Of a stretch of 64,000 bases of DNA, positions 1-9,269 are shown one piece after another. The notes beneath the pieces were generated by a model. The model was not told where the DNA came from. It was given only the letters and a program-made list of their open reading frames with translations, and ran no database searches. Positions within the stretch are counted from its first letter, which is position 1. Each line of letters begins with the position of its first letter. The translations under genes were made by a program, and so were the position numbers. The DNA comes from Nonomuraea polychroma (GTDB lineage Bacteria; Actinomycetota; Actinomycetes; Streptosporangiales; Streptosporangiaceae): positions 2,790,001 through 2,854,000 of the forward strand of contig NZ_SAUN01000001.1 of the NCBI RefSeq assembly GCF_004011505.1. The letters run 5' to 3'.

Positions 1-150
1 TCTCGGAGAACGGCGTCGTCACAACCCACCTCAACTCGCGCTGGTGTTTCATGACAAAGTGTCACAAACATCGCCGTGGTGCGTCAAGCTTTTGACGACA
101 GCCTGTCATCAAAGCTCGCCTCCCTTCTTCTTTACCCCGAAAACGACACG

Positions 151-882
151 TCAAGAGGTCACGCGGCCGGGGTGGCCGAGGGCGATCAGCGCCAGGTTGC
201 GCAGGGACAGGGTGTTGGGGGCGAAGTAGTCGCTGTGCCCGCCGGCGCCTGCCTCGAAGGCGCGGGCGCCGAAGCCGGGGCTCATGGGGTCGGTGCCGAA
301 GCCGAGCGGGCCGAGCTTGGTCTTCGGGATGAACCGGATCCAGTCGTTGTCGCCGAGCCCTGCCCATACGCGCGGCCCCAGGGCGGCGGCCGAGGAGACG
401 TCGAGACCCGGGCTGCCGAAGATGGCCAGGTCGCTGACCGGTAAGCCGGGAGCGGCGGCTTTGGCGCACAACACCGAGCCGTAGCTGTGGCACAGCAGCA
501 CGATCGGGGCGGACGTGCGAGTGCGGAGAGCGGCGACCGTGCGGCGTAGCTCGACGGCGCCCTCGTCCGCCGCGGCGTGGGTGACCGCGCCGAGGCTCAA
601 CGTCGGGGGAGAGTCGTAGCCGAGCCAGGCCACCACCGCCAGTCGCTCCCCGGGCGCCAGCCGGGCCGCCTCCGCCAGCAGCGCCCGCGCCGCGCCGCCC
701 GGCCGCCTCGTGCTGTCGTCGAACGTCGCCACCGTGGTGTCGGCGCCGGGCACGATGACCGCCACCCGGTCGGCCGTGACGAGATCCCCGTAGGTCCTCA
801 CCAACCGTCCGCCGGGCTGCCCCGGCCACACGAGGAACGTGCCGGCCGTCAGGAGTCCCACGAGTGCAAGCCGTCTGAGCAT
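151..882 (-). CDS. Exported alpha/beta hydrolase, DUF1023-like
   Basis: This 243-residue protein begins with a short basic N-terminus and a hydrophobic stretch (about residues 5-20), which looks like a signal peptide or anchor. The body resembles the DUF1023 alpha/beta-hydrolase family. A beta-strand followed by PGADT lies near residues 52-60, a nucleophile elbow CHSYGS puts the serine at 133, and GGHSDYF puts the likely catalytic histidine at 216. The ATG at 882 is chosen because it directly precedes the signal sequence. The substrate is unknown; family members are usually annotated only as hydrolases. It appears to be transcribed alone. Fold confidence is good, function confidence low. Confidence 0.8.
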   Translation of the reverse strand: MLRRLALVGLLTAGTFLVWPGQPGGRLVRTYGDLVTADRVAVIVPGADTTVATFDDSTRRPGGAARALLAEAARLAPGERLAVVAWLGYDSPPTLSLGAVTHAAADEGAVELRRTVAALRTRTSAPIVLLCHSYGSVLCAKAAAPGLPVSDLAIFGSPGLDVSSAAALGPRVWAGLGDNDWIRFIPKTKLGPLGFGTDPMSPGFGARAFEAGAGGHSDYFAPNTLSLRNLALIALGHPGRVTS

Positions 883-892
883 GCCGCGACAT

Positions 893-1219
893 TACGGAGC
901 GTGGCCGTTCGTTCGCGTCACCGTGAGGTCTGAACTTCCCCGTCGTACTGGAGGGGGACCGAGGTCATGCCGGGCGTTCCGTGTCATGGCAGGCCGCCTC
1001 CTGATCTATCACCGCCACCCGATGCGACACGTGCCGCATCACTGCCGGGTCGTGGGCGATGAACCTCAGCGCCACACCCCCTCCTCGCCACCCGCCGTAC
1101 TCGGATGCGGGTCCTTCGGGAGAAGGGGGAGGCGGCGCGGGCCCGGGAAGGGCTGACTGCCTGCGTCCCCTCCATCCGCTGGACTTGGGGAGGAGGGGGC
1201 GAGAGGTACCCGAACGCGG
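893..1219. other. Intergenic stretch without a recognised gene
   Basis: These 327 bases separate the hydrolase gene from the 3' end of the ligase gene. No reading frame here has family resemblance. A C-rich/G-rich inverted pair around 1168-1200 could form a weak hairpin downstream of the ligase gene. Confidence 0.4.
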
Positions 1220-2584
1220 TCAGCGGGCGTAGCGGTGTTTGGCGCCCGGGGGGAAGTACTCCGGGTCGCCGGCCTCGCGGAGGCGGATGAAGGGCATCTG
1301 CTGGGCCGGCGGCACGTAGGCGGCGAACTCGCTGTTCAGCCGCAGCAGCTGGGCCAGGATCGACGCGCCCACGGCCTGCGCCGTCTCGTCCGAGGGCTTC
1401 TCGCCCGGCATCAGCTCCACCGTCACCGTCAGATGCCGGTCGCGGCCGGCGTCCTCCACCACCTCCATCACGAACTTGCCCGTCACCCAGCCGGCGACCT
1501 CGGGCTGCTCCAGGCCGACCGCGATGTTCTCGGGAAAGACGTTCGCGCCGTAGTACGAGACCGTGAAATGACTGCGGCCGAACACGTACACGAAGGGCCG
1601 CTCCGGGCCCGGCACGGTCGGCTCGAAGCCGTGCCGCCGGACGAAGTCCAGCAGGCGCTCGTACGGGATCACGCCGCCCTCGTCGGCGATGTGGTAGCGG
1701 ATGAGCGGAATGCCGTTGTCGCCCGAGAAGAGCAGCGTGCCCTCGTGCTCCTCGAAGAAGCGCACCTCCGGGTCGTACTGGACGAGCGTCGGCAGCCGCG
1801 ACTCCCCGAACAGCGCCCTCGCCGTGTCCGGGCGGTCCGACAGGAAGCGGCGGATCTCGACGGACAGCGCGGTCTCGTTGCCCAGCACGCCCGCGTCGGC
1901 GGTGCCGTACAGGGAGGCGATGCCGCGTACCGGGTCGGCGATCCCGGCCCGCTCGGCGACCAGCGTGCGCCACTGCTCGCTGAACACCTCGCCCGCCGTG
2001 ACGAGTTTGATGTTCCAGGCGGCCCAGGGCAGGTGCTCGGTGTCGATGACGTTCTTCAGGAACGGCGGGTAGCCCAGGAGCACCACCTGGTCGAAGTACG
2101 GGGCCAGCTCCGGCAGCACGCGCGCGATCTCCCTGCGGTCCGTGCCGGGCGCGACCACGGTGATGGGGTAGCCGCGTTCGGCCAGGTGGCGGCAGCAGTT
2201 GACGGTGAACAGGCCGCCCACCCAGGTGCCGAGCGCGAAGCAGACCACGGCCAGCGTCCGGCGCTCCCGGGCGGCGAACGAGTCGCGGAAGACCTCCTCG
2301 AACCGGGCGGCGATCACGCGCTCGTCCGCCGCCGAGCGCGGCCAGAACGACGGCTCGCCTGTCGAGCCCGACGACACCGCGATCATGTCGCCGATCTCAC
2401 CGTTCCTGCAGAGGTCCGGCAGGGGGTGGCGGAGGGTGTAGGAGTCCTTCGTGGTCATCGGCAACCGCTCGAAGTCTTGAAATGTCGTGACTTCGGCGGG
2501 ATCGATGGCGTGCTCCGCCAGAAAGGCCCTGTAGGCGGGAACGGTCGCCGCCACCTGATGGAAGAGCTCAACCGGGTCCATCAA
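1220..2584 (-). CDS. Phenylacetate-CoA ligase-like adenylating enzyme (PaaK family)
   Basis: The 454-residue product has the layout of the phenylacetate-CoA ligase branch of the ANL superfamily. The Ser/Gly-rich ATP-binding loop SSGSTGEPS is near residue 72, followed by a FGRS hinge-like motif and a YYGANVFPENI segment in the C-terminal part. Enzymes of this type adenylate an aromatic or aliphatic carboxylate and usually pass it to CoA. There is no partner paa gene nearby, so the substrate cannot be inferred. Two adjacent ATG codons occur at the start; the first is used. It could equally serve as a stand-alone adenylating enzyme in secondary metabolism. Confidence 0.82.
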   Translation of the reverse strand: MMDPVELFHQVAATVPAYRAFLAEHAIDPAEVTTFQDFERLPMTTKDSYTLRHPLPDLCRNGEIGDMIAVSSGSTGEPSFWPRSAADERVIAARFEEVFRDSFAARERRTLAVVCFALGTWVGGLFTVNCCRHLAERGYPITVVAPGTDRREIARVLPELAPYFDQVVLLGYPPFLKNVIDTEHLPWAAWNIKLVTAGEVFSEQWRTLVAERAGIADPVRGIASLYGTADAGVLGNETALSVEIRRFLSDRPDTARALFGESRLPTLVQYDPEVRFFEEHEGTLLFSGDNGIPLIRYHIADEGGVIPYERLLDFVRRHGFEPTVPGPERPFVYVFGRSHFTVSYYGANVFPENIAVGLEQPEVAGWVTGKFVMEVVEDAGRDRHLTVTVELMPGEKPSDETAQAVGASILAQLLRLNSEFAAYVPPAQQMPFIRLREAGDPEYFPPGAKHRYAR

Positions 2585-2599
2585 CCGACTGTACGGCGC

Positions 2600-2806
2600 T
2601 CACTCCCCAGGACGCACCAGCCCGCTCTCGTAGGCGAACACGATCGCCTGGGCCCGGTCACGCAGCCCCAGTTTCATGAGCACTCGCCCGACATGCGTCT
2701 TGACCGTCTGCTCCGCCACGAACAACTTCTCCGCGATCTCCTGGTTGGGCAGCGCCTGCGCGACCAGCGTGAGCACCTCCGTCTCGCGCTCGGTCAGCTC
2801 GGCCAT
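2600..2806 (-). CDS. Stand-alone LuxR/NarL-type HTH protein, probably a truncated response regulator
   Basis: The 68 residues form a complete GerE/LuxR DNA-binding domain: LTERETEVL opens it, followed by the recognition helix EQTVKTHVGRVLMKLGL and a C-terminal cap helix. No receiver domain is present. The upstream DNA in all three frames lacks a phospho-acceptor domain, and the preceding bases end in the kind of linker seen in two-component regulators. I infer that the receiver was lost, or that the domain now acts alone. It lies 15 bases upstream of the ligase gene on the same strand and could be cotranscribed with it. Confidence 0.6.
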   Translation of the reverse strand: MAELTERETEVLTLVAQALPNQEIAEKLFVAEQTVKTHVGRVLMKLGLRDRAQAIVFAYESGLVRPGE

Positions 2807-2998
2807 CCGCCTGCCACCGCCGGCCGGGGGCGCGCCCAGCTTGGACGGAGATCACCTGCTCAAGCTTACGATCGCGACCCCTCGATGGCGTCAGACCAAG
2901 GTCTGATCCCAGGTATCACCTTTAGGTATCGCTTACATGATTACGATCGCCGTGAGCGAACATCAACAAGGAAGGGAACAATGTGAGGCTCCAATGAA

Positions 2999-3017
2999 TT
3001 GAGTCGGTATAACTCAA
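2999..3017. promoter_or_regulatory. HAIR element (HspR operator) upstream of lon
   Basis: TTGAGT, seven bases, then ACTCAA forms an inverted repeat 16 bases before the lon ATG. It matches the core of the HspR-associated inverted repeat CTTGAGT-N7-ACTCAAG with the same 7-base spacer. HspR represses dnaK, clpB and lon in actinobacteria, so this site probably makes lon heat-inducible. The hspR gene is not in the window. Confidence 0.8.
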
Positions 3018-3032
3018 CCCTTTGGAGTTCGC

Positions 3033-5387
3033 ATGAGTGAGAGCTTGACCCTCCCGGTCCTGCCGCTGGACGACGAGGTCGTCCTGCCGGGCATGGTGGT
3101 CCCGCTGGACCTGTCCGACTCCGAGGTGCGCGCAGCCATAGACGCGGCCCGTGCATCCGGTGGCAACAAGCCGCGGGTCCTCCTCGTTCCCCGGATCGAC
3201 GGCCGTTACGGCCCGATCGGCGTGCAGGCCGTTGTGGAGCAGGTCGGGAGGCTGCCCGGTGGCGAGCCCGCCGCGGTGGTCCGCGGCGTCAACCGCGTCC
3301 GCGTGGGCATCGGCACCACCGGCCCCGGTGCCGCGCTGTGGGTCGCGGCCGACACGATCGACACCGTCCCCGCCGGGGAGCGCGCGCATGAGCTGGCCAA
3401 GGAGTACAAGGCCCTGGCCACCACGATCCTGCAGAAGCGCGGCGCATGGCAGGTGGTCGACCAGGTCAACCAGATCGAGGACCCGTCGCTGCTGGCCGAC
3501 AGCTCCGGCTACACCCCTTGGCTCACCACGGCGCAGAAGGTGGAGCTGCTCGAAGCCGCCGACCCGGCCGACCGGCTGGCCAAGCTGATCGAGTGGTCCC
3601 GCGAGCACCTGGCCGAGCTCGACGTCGCCGAGACGATCCGCAAGGACGTCCAGGAGGGCATGGAGAAGCAGCAGCGCGAGTTCCTGCTGCGCCAGCAGCT
3701 CGCCGCCGTGCGCAAGGAGCTCAAGGAGCTCAACGGCGACACCGAGACCGAGGAAGAGGACTACCGGGCCCGCGTCGAGGCCGCCGACCTGCCTGAGAAG
3801 GTGCGCGAGGCCGCGCTCAAGGAGGTCGACAAGCTGGAGCGGACCTCCGACCAGTCGCCCGAGACCGGCTGGATCCGCACCTGGCTCGACACCGTCCTCG
3901 ACATCCCCTGGAACACGCGGACCGAGGACAACTACGACATCACCGGCGCGCGGACTGTGCTCGACGCCGACCACACCGGTCTGTCCGACGTCAAGGACCG
4001 CATCATCGAGCACCTGGCCGTGCGCAAGCGCCGCCAGGACAAGGGGCTCGGCGTGGTGGGCGGCCGCCGCAGCGGCGCCGTGCTCGCCCTCGCCGGTCCT
4101 CCCGGGGTCGGCAAGACCTCGCTGGGCGAATCCGTGGCGCGCGCGATGGGCCGCAAGTTCGTCCGCGTCGCGCTCGGCGGCGTCCGCGACGAGGCGGAGA
4201 TCCGCGGCCACCGGCGCACCTACGTCGGCGCGCTGCCCGGCCGCATCGTCCGCGCCATCCGCGAGGCCGGTTCGATGAACCCGGTCGTCCTGCTCGACGA
4301 GGTCGACAAGGTCGGCGCCGACTACCGCGGCGACCCGACGGCCGCCCTGCTGGAGGTGCTCGACCCGGCGCAGAACCACACGTTCCGCGACCACTACCTC
4401 GAGGTCGAGCTCGACCTGTCCGACGTGCTCTTCCTGGCCACGGCCAACGTCCTGGAGGCCATCCCCGGGCCGCTGCTCGACCGGATGGAGGTCGTCACGC
4501 TCGACGGCTACACCGAGGACGAGAAGGTCGCGATCGCCCGCGACCACCTGCTGCCGCGGCAGCTGGAGCTGGCCGGGCTGAGCGCCGAGGAGGTGAGCGT
4601 CGAGGACGGCGCGCTGCGCAAGCTGGCCGCCGAGTACACCCGCGAGGCCGGCGTGCGCTCGCTGGAGCGCGCGGTGGCCAGGATCCTGCGCAAGGTGGCG
4701 GCCAATGACGAGCTGCCCGTCACCGTCGGCGAGGGCGACCTGGTCGGCTACCTCGGCCGGCCGCGGTTCGTGCCCGAGTCCTCGTTGCCCGAGACCTCGC
4801 AGCGCACCTCGGTGCCGGGCGTGGCCACGGGCCTGGCGGTCACCGGGGCCGGGGGTGACGTGCTCTACGTCGAGGCGTCGCTGGCCGACCCGGAGACCGG
4901 CGAGACCGGGCTCACGCTGACCGGCCAGCTGGGCGACGTGATGAAGGAGTCGGCCCGGATCGCGCTGTCGTACCTGCGCTCGCACGGCGCGGAGCTGGAG
5001 CTGCCGGTCACCGCGCTGAAGGACCGCTCCGTGCATGTGCACTTCCCGGCGGGCGCCGTGCCCAAGGACGGGCCGTCAGCTGGCGTGACGCTGACGACCG
5101 CGCTGGCCTCGCTCCTGTCCGGGCGGCTGGTCCGCAGCGACGTGGCCATGACCGGCGAGATCTCCCTGACCGGGCGGGTCCTGCCGATCGGCGGCGTCAA
5201 GCAGAAGCTGCTGGCCGCGCACCGGGCGGGCATCACCACCGTCCTCATCCCGGCCCGCAACGAGCCGGACCTGGACGACGTGCCCGCGGAGGTCCGCGAC
5301 GAGCTGACCATCCACCCGGTCAGCGACGTGCGCGAGGTCCTGGACCTCGCGCTCGCCCCGGCGCAGGTCGCCACCGCCGCGGCGTGA
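3033..5387 (+). CDS. lon: ATP-dependent Lon protease
   Basis: The 784-residue product is a full-length bacterial Lon (La) protease, which degrades misfolded and regulatory proteins in the cytoplasm. It starts with the LON substrate-binding domain ([15 protein letters not shown]), followed by a coiled-coil region near 205-245. The AAA+ module has Walker [10 protein letters not shown] (K361) and Walker [10 protein letters not shown]. The C-terminal serine protease domain has the catalytic dyad S682 (DGPSAG) and K723 ([10 protein letters not shown]). GGAG lies six bases before the ATG. The HAIR operator just upstream indicates HspR control. It converges on the acyl-CoA synthetase gene across a strong hairpin. 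Confidence 0.97.
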   Translation: MSESLTLPVLPLDDEVVLPGMVVPLDLSDSEVRAAIDAARASGGNKPRVLLVPRIDGRYGPIGVQAVVEQVGRLPGGEPAAVVRGVNRVRVGIGTTGPGAALWVAADTIDTVPAGERAHELAKEYKALATTILQKRGAWQVVDQVNQIEDPSLLADSSGYTPWLTTAQKVELLEAADPADRLAKLIEWSREHLAELDVAETIRKDVQEGMEKQQREFLLRQQLAAVRKELKELNGDTETEEEDYRARVEAADLPEKVREAALKEVDKLERTSDQSPETGWIRTWLDTVLDIPWNTRTEDNYDITGARTVLDADHTGLSDVKDRIIEHLAVRKRRQDKGLGVVGGRRSGAVLALAGPPGVGKTSLGESVARAMGRKFVRVALGGVRDEAEIRGHRRTYVGALPGRIVRAIREAGSMNPVVLLDEVDKVGADYRGDPTAALLEVLDPAQNHTFRDHYLEVELDLSDVLFLATANVLEAIPGPLLDRMEVVTLDGYTEDEKVAIARDHLLPRQLELAGLSAEEVSVEDGALRKLAAEYTREAGVRSLERAVARILRKVAANDELPVTVGEGDLVGYLGRPRFVPESSLPETSQRTSVPGVATGLAVTGAGGDVLYVEASLADPETGETGLTLTGQLGDVMKESARIALSYLRSHGAELELPVTALKDRSVHVHFPAGAVPKDGPSAGVTLTTALASLLSGRLVRSDVAMTGEISLTGRVLPIGGVKQKLLAAHRAGITTVLIPARNEPDLDDVPAEVRDELTIHPVSDVREVLDLALAPAQVATAAA

Positions 5388-5396
5388 CCGTGGCAC

Positions 5397-5436
5397 CCGC
5401 TGCCCGCCCCACCCCACCAGGTGCGGCGGGCAGCGG
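5397..5436. terminator. Bidirectional hairpin between lon and the acyl-CoA synthetase gene
   Basis: CCGCTGCCCGCC at 5397-5408 pairs perfectly with GGCGGGCAGCGG at 5425-5436, leaving a 16-base loop. It sits between two convergent stop codons, so it probably terminates both transcripts. Confidence 0.75.
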
Positions 5437-5441
5437 CATGC

Positions 5442-6977
5442 CTACGTACGGGCCGGCCAGTATTCGTCCCTGAGCAGCCGCTTATAGAGCTTGCCCGTCG
5501 GGTGGCGGGGCAGCTCCGCGCGGAAGTCCACGGACTTGGGGCACTTGTAGTGGGCCAGGCGCTCGCGGCAGTACGCGATCAGCTCCGCCTCCAGCTCCGG
5601 CCCCGCCTCGTCCATGGACATCGGCTCGACCACGGCCTTGACCTGCTCGCCCATCTCCTCGTCCGGCACCCCGAACACCGCCACGTCGGCCACATTCGGG
5701 TGCACCGACAACACGTTCTCGGCCTCCTGCGGGTAGATGTTCACCCCGCCGGAAATGATCATGTACGAGCGGCGGTCGGTGAGATACAGGAAACCCTCGT
5801 CGTCCAGGTAGCCGATGTCGCCCAGCGTGGTCCAGCCGCGGCCCTGCGGGTCGCGTGCGGCGCGGGTCTTGTCCGGGTCGCCGTGGTATTCGAACGTGCC
5901 GCCGTTCTCGAAGTAGACCGTGCCGTGCTCGCCCGGCGGCAGGTCGTCGCCGTCCTCGTCGAGGATGTGCACGACGCCGAGGAGGGAGCGGCCGACCGTG
6001 CCCTTGTGCCGCAGCCAGTCCTGTGCGTTGACGTAGAGGAAGCCGTTGCCCTCGGTGCCCGCGTAGTACTCGTGGATGATCGGCCCCCACCAGTCGATCA
6101 TCTGCTCCTTGACGGGGACGGGGCAGGGAGCGGCGGCATGGATCGCATGCTGGAGCGATGAAATATCGTATTTTGTCCGAATCTCTTCCGGCAGTTTGAG
6201 CATCTTGATGAACATCGTGGGCACGAGCTGCGAGTGCGTCACCTGGTACCGCTCGACCGCCTGCAGATACCGCTCGGGGTCGAAGCGCTCCATCACCACC
6301 ACGGTGGCGCCGAAGCGCTGGAACGTCAGGCAGTACCGCAGCGGGGCGGCGTGGTAGAGCGGCGCCGGCGAGAGGTAGACGCTGTCCGCCGACGGCGCGA
6401 ACAACGCCTGGATGAGCTTGAACAGCATGCCGGGCTCGGTGAGCGGGCCGTGCGTGGCGGTCACCTTGACGCCCTTGGGCCGGCCGGTGGTGCCGGAGGA
6501 GTAGAGCATGTCCGCGCCGGTGCACTCGTCGTCGATCGGGCTGCTCGGCTGCTTGGCGACCGCCTCCTCGTACGAGTCGAACCCGTCGGCCGTGCCGTCC
6601 ATCATGAGACGCAGCTCGACCCGGGGCGTGGTGGCGGTGATCGAGGTGGCGACGCCGGCCAGGTCCGCGCTCGAGATGAACGCCCGCGCGCCGCAGTTGC
6701 CGATGATGTACGCCACCTCGTCGGTCCGCAGCCGGGAGTTGATCGGCGTGTAGTAGAGGCCCGAACGGTGCGCCGCCCAGGCGACGGCCAGGAAGAGGGG
6801 ATGGTTGGGCAGCATGAAGGCGATGTGGTCGCCCGGGCGCAGCCCGGCCGCGCGGAACAGGTGGGCCAGGCGGTTGGACTCCTCGTCCAGCTCGCGGTGG
6901 GTGATGATCCGTCCGGAGCCCGCCATGATCACAGCGGGCTTGTCTGGGCTGACTGCTGCGATGGCTCCCGGATACAT
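5442..6977 (-). CDS. AMP-dependent acyl-CoA synthetase (fatty-acid-CoA ligase family)
   Basis: The 511 residues cover a complete ANL-superfamily acyl-CoA synthetase. The P-loop YSSGTTGRPKG lies near residue 160, a YYAGTEGNGF motif (A5 type) in the middle, the adenylate-binding GDIGYLDDEGFLYLTDR near 390, and the C-terminal lysine motif PTGKLYKR near 500. It would activate a carboxylic acid as an acyl-AMP and then as an acyl-CoA. It stands alone between convergent lon and the Lys-rich protein gene, so the substrate is not indicated. Length and motif order are normal. Confidence 0.9.
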   Translation of the reverse strand: MYPGAIAAVSPDKPAVIMAGSGRIITHRELDEESNRLAHLFRAAGLRPGDHIAFMLPNHPLFLAVAWAAHRSGLYYTPINSRLRTDEVAYIIGNCGARAFISSADLAGVATSITATTPRVELRLMMDGTADGFDSYEEAVAKQPSSPIDDECTGADMLYSSGTTGRPKGVKVTATHGPLTEPGMLFKLIQALFAPSADSVYLSPAPLYHAAPLRYCLTFQRFGATVVVMERFDPERYLQAVERYQVTHSQLVPTMFIKMLKLPEEIRTKYDISSLQHAIHAAAPCPVPVKEQMIDWWGPIIHEYYAGTEGNGFLYVNAQDWLRHKGTVGRSLLGVVHILDEDGDDLPPGEHGTVYFENGGTFEYHGDPDKTRAARDPQGRGWTTLGDIGYLDDEGFLYLTDRRSYMIISGGVNIYPQEAENVLSVHPNVADVAVFGVPDEEMGEQVKAVVEPMSMDEAGPELEAELIAYCRERLAHYKCPKSVDFRAELPRHPTGKLYKRLLRDEYWPART

Positions 6978-7011
6978 GATCCGAACACTATTCGGCCGAC
7001 CGGCAGCACGG

Positions 7012-7043
7012 AAGCCGCGACCTCGCCCTTGAGGCCGCGGCTC
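7012..7043 (-). terminator. Probable terminator of the Lys/Trp-rich protein gene
   Basis: AGCCGCG and CCTC at 7013-7024 pair with GAGG and CGCGGCT at 7031-7042, with one unpaired position. The hairpin lies just past the stop codon of the minus-strand gene. Confidence 0.5.
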
Positions 7044-7057
7044 CGAGAAGGGGGCGG

Positions 7058-7642
7058 TCAGGCCGCCGCGTGGTAGACGTCCTTCCAGCCGGAGTGGTAG
7101 CCGGTCGGCTGGTGCCGGTTGCCCCGGCTCACGTCCACGTAGATGTGCGCGGCGTTCTTACCGTAGAAGGTGAACTCCTGCGGGTGCTTCGAGCAGTTGC
7201 GGAAGCTCTTGAAGTACGCCGAGCCGTTCTTGTTCACGACCTTGAACGTTTCCCACGCGCACTTCTTCTTGCCCCACCACTTGGCGTTGTGGAGCGTGCT
7301 GTGGACCTTGAAGAAGTGGTCGTGGCGCCACTCCCAGAAGCGCTTCTTGACCTTCTTCTCCACCCACTTGCAGTGCTTGTCGCCCTTCTTGTCCTTCCAG
7401 CAGATCTCCTTCTTGACGGTGATCCACTTCCAGTACCAGAACTTGAACGCCTTCTTCTCGACGCTCACGTGGCCGTAGGCCTTGGCCTTGTGATCGCCGG
7501 AGTAATAGGGTCCCCACGCCGCGTCGTACGAGCTCGCGGCGGATGATGCCGACGTGGTGGTGGCGTTGGCGGCGACCGGTGCGCCGATCGCCACCAACGT
7601 GGCGGCGGTGACGCCGAGCAGGATTCGTGAAACGAATCGCAC
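7058..7642 (-). CDS. Secreted Lys/Trp/aromatic-rich protein of unknown function
   Basis: I place the start at the GTG at 7642, which follows a GAGGAGG ribosome site by seven bases; this gives 194 residues. Residues 1-28 are a classical signal peptide ending in ANA. The mature part is very rich in lysine, tryptophan, phenylalanine and histidine, with WYWKW, KKDKHCKW and HFFKVHS-like runs, and has four cysteines that could form two disulfides. Net charge is strongly positive. No catalytic motif or known family was recognised. The composition suggests binding to a polyanion, cell wall or membrane, but that is inference. Terminator and promoter both point to a single-gene unit. Confidence 0.8.
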   Translation of the reverse strand: MRFVSRILLGVTAATLVAIGAPVAANATTTSASSAASSYDAAWGPYYSGDHKAKAYGHVSVEKKAFKFWYWKWITVKKEICWKDKKGDKHCKWVEKKVKKRFWEWRHDHFFKVHSTLHNAKWWGKKKCAWETFKVVNKNGSAYFKSFRNCSKHPQEFTFYGKNAAHIYVDVSRGNRHQPTGYHSGWKDVYHAAA

Positions 7643-7778
7643 TTTGGGTCCTCCTCGGGAGAGGTTTTGCTGACCCGGCATTCCTACGTCCGCCTAATTG
7701 CGCCGCACTTGCAATTCACTTGACGCCTGAACCAGTGTGATAAGAGATTATTCCTGTTTCGGCGGCGCGTTTTCAATA

Positions 7779-8603
7779 TCATTCCGCGGCGATCACGGAA
7801 CCCGCGTACTTCTGCTTGATGAAGTCCTTGACCTTCTGGTCCTGCAGCAGCTTGCCGAGGGTGACGATGTTCGCGTCCTTCTCGTGGCCGGTCTTGACGA
7901 CGAGCCCGTTGACGTACGGGTTGCTCTCGGTCTTCTCCAGGGCCAGAGCCTGGGTGGCGGGCTTGAGCCCGGCCTCGATGGCGTAGTTGCCGTTGATCAC
8001 CGCGGCGTCCACGTCGTCGAGCGACCGCGGCAGCTGCGCCGCCTCCAGCGGCTTGAACTGCAGGTTCTTCGGGTTCTCTACCACGTCGCGCTCGGTCGCC
8101 GCGGTGCCCGCGCCGTCCTTGAGCGTGACGAGGCCGTGGTCGGCGAGCAGCTTGAGCGCGCGGCCGAGGTTCGTGGCGTCGTTGGGCACGGCCACGGTGG
8201 CGCCGCTCGCCAGCGCGGACAGCGCGGTGATCTTCTTGGAGTACACGCCGAGCGGCTCCAGGTGGACCGGGGTGACGAAGCTCAGCTCGGTGCCCTTGGA
8301 GGAGTTGAAGTCGTCCAGGTACGGCTTGTGCTGGAAGAAGTTCGCGGTCAGCTGGCCCTCGTCGAGCTGCACGTTCGGCTGGACGTAGTCGGTGAACTCG
8401 ACGACCTCCAGCTTCAGGCCGGCGGCCGGCGCCAGATTCTCCTTGACGTAGTTGAGGATCTCGGCGTGGGGCACGGGGCTGGCGCCCACCTTGAGCACCG
8501 TGTCGGCTCCTTCGGCCGCCGTGCTGGTGGCGGACTGCGACGTACCGCATGCGGCGAGCGACAGGGCTAGTGCGACAGCACCCGCAATGGCACGAAATTT
8601 CAT
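7779..8603 (-). CDS. metQ: Methionine ABC transporter substrate-binding lipoprotein
   Basis: The 274 residues form a NlpA/MetQ-type binding protein. The signal peptide ends in the lipobox LAAC with the cysteine near residue 19, so the mature protein would be lipid-anchored outside the membrane. VKVGASPVPHAEIL at the mature N-terminus and the central VPNDATNLGRAL segment are typical of this family. It follows metI by nine bases and completes the metN-metI-metQ importer for D/L-methionine or a related amino acid. Length is normal. Confidence 0.9.
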   Translation of the reverse strand: MKFRAIAGAVALALSLAACGTSQSATSTAAEGADTVLKVGASPVPHAEILNYVKENLAPAAGLKLEVVEFTDYVQPNVQLDEGQLTANFFQHKPYLDDFNSSKGTELSFVTPVHLEPLGVYSKKITALSALASGATVAVPNDATNLGRALKLLADHGLVTLKDGAGTAATERDVVENPKNLQFKPLEAAQLPRSLDDVDAAVINGNYAIEAGLKPATQALALEKTESNPYVNGLVVKTGHEKDANIVTLGKLLQDQKVKDFIKQKYAGSVIAAE

Positions 8604-8612
8604 TTTGTTTCC

Positions 8613-9269
8613 TTACTTGTGCGATAGGCGCCGAGCGACCCAGTCGCCCAGGCTCTGCAGGAGTTGCACGATCACGAGGAGAAGGACGACCGTCACGATC
8701 ATCAGGAGGGTCTCGAAGCGCTGGTAGCCGTACCGGACGGCCAGGTCCCCGAGCCCCCCGCCGCCGAGCGTGCCGGCCATGGCGGAGTATCCGATGAGCG
8801 CGACGACCGTCACGGTCAGGCCCGCCACCAGCCCGGGCAGGGCCTCGGGCAGCAGGACCTTGCGCACGATGGTGGTCCGGCTCGCGCCCATGGCTTGGGC
8901 GGCCTGCACGACGTCCGTGCCGACCTCCCTGAGCGCGGTCTCGACCAGCCGGGCGAAGAACGGCACCGCCCCGACGGTGAGCGGCACGACGAAGGCGGCC
9001 GTCCCGATGGTGGTGCCGACGACGAGCCGGGTGAACGGGATGATCGCGATCATCAGCACGATGAACGGCAGCGACCGGCCGATGTTCACCACGAACCCGA
9101 GCGCCGACTTGAGCGCGGGCGCCGGCCGCAGCCCGTCCCGGTCGAACACCACCAGCGCCACGCCCAGCGGCAACCCGAGCAGCAGCGTGAACACCGCCGA
9201 CCAGCCGACCATCTGCGCCGTCTCCAGCGTCGCCGGCCAGAGCAACGGCAGCATCTCTTCCCACGTCAC
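8613..9269 (-). CDS. metI: Methionine ABC transporter permease
   Basis: The 218-residue protein has five hydrophobic segments and the permease EAA-type loop (EVGTDVVQAAQAMGAS near residues 115-130) that contacts the ATPase. Order metN-metI-metQ on one strand identifies it as MetI. The GTG at 9269 follows GGAGG by five bases. The 65 bases between metN and this start contain a direct repeat of 16 bases that copies the metN 3' end. Confidence 0.9.
   Translation of the reverse strand: MTWEEMLPLLWPATLETAQMVGWSAVFTLLLGLPLGVALVVFDRDGLRPAPALKSALGFVVNIGRSLPFIVLMIAIIPFTRLVVGTTIGTAAFVVPLTVGAVPFFARLVETALREVGTDVVQAAQAMGASRTTIVRKVLLPEALPGLVAGLTVTVVALIGYSAMAGTLGGGGLGDLAVRYGYQRFETLLMIVTVVLLLVIVQLLQSLGDWVARRLSHK

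Noticed and set aside
1235..2986. 583-codon plus-strand frame over the PaaK-like gene
   Set aside because: It is the shadow of the minus-strand ligase gene; the translation is Arg/Gly/His-rich without domain features.
2922..5042. 706-codon open frame antisense to lon
   Set aside because: It has no ribosome site or family resemblance, and its low-complexity Gln/Gly/Leu/Val content is the usual mirror of a GC-rich coding strand.
5442..6977. Biosynthetic gene cluster including the PaaK-like and acyl-CoA synthetase genes
   Set aside because: Neither gene has a carrier protein, ketosynthase or condensation domain gene nearby, and lon lies between them.
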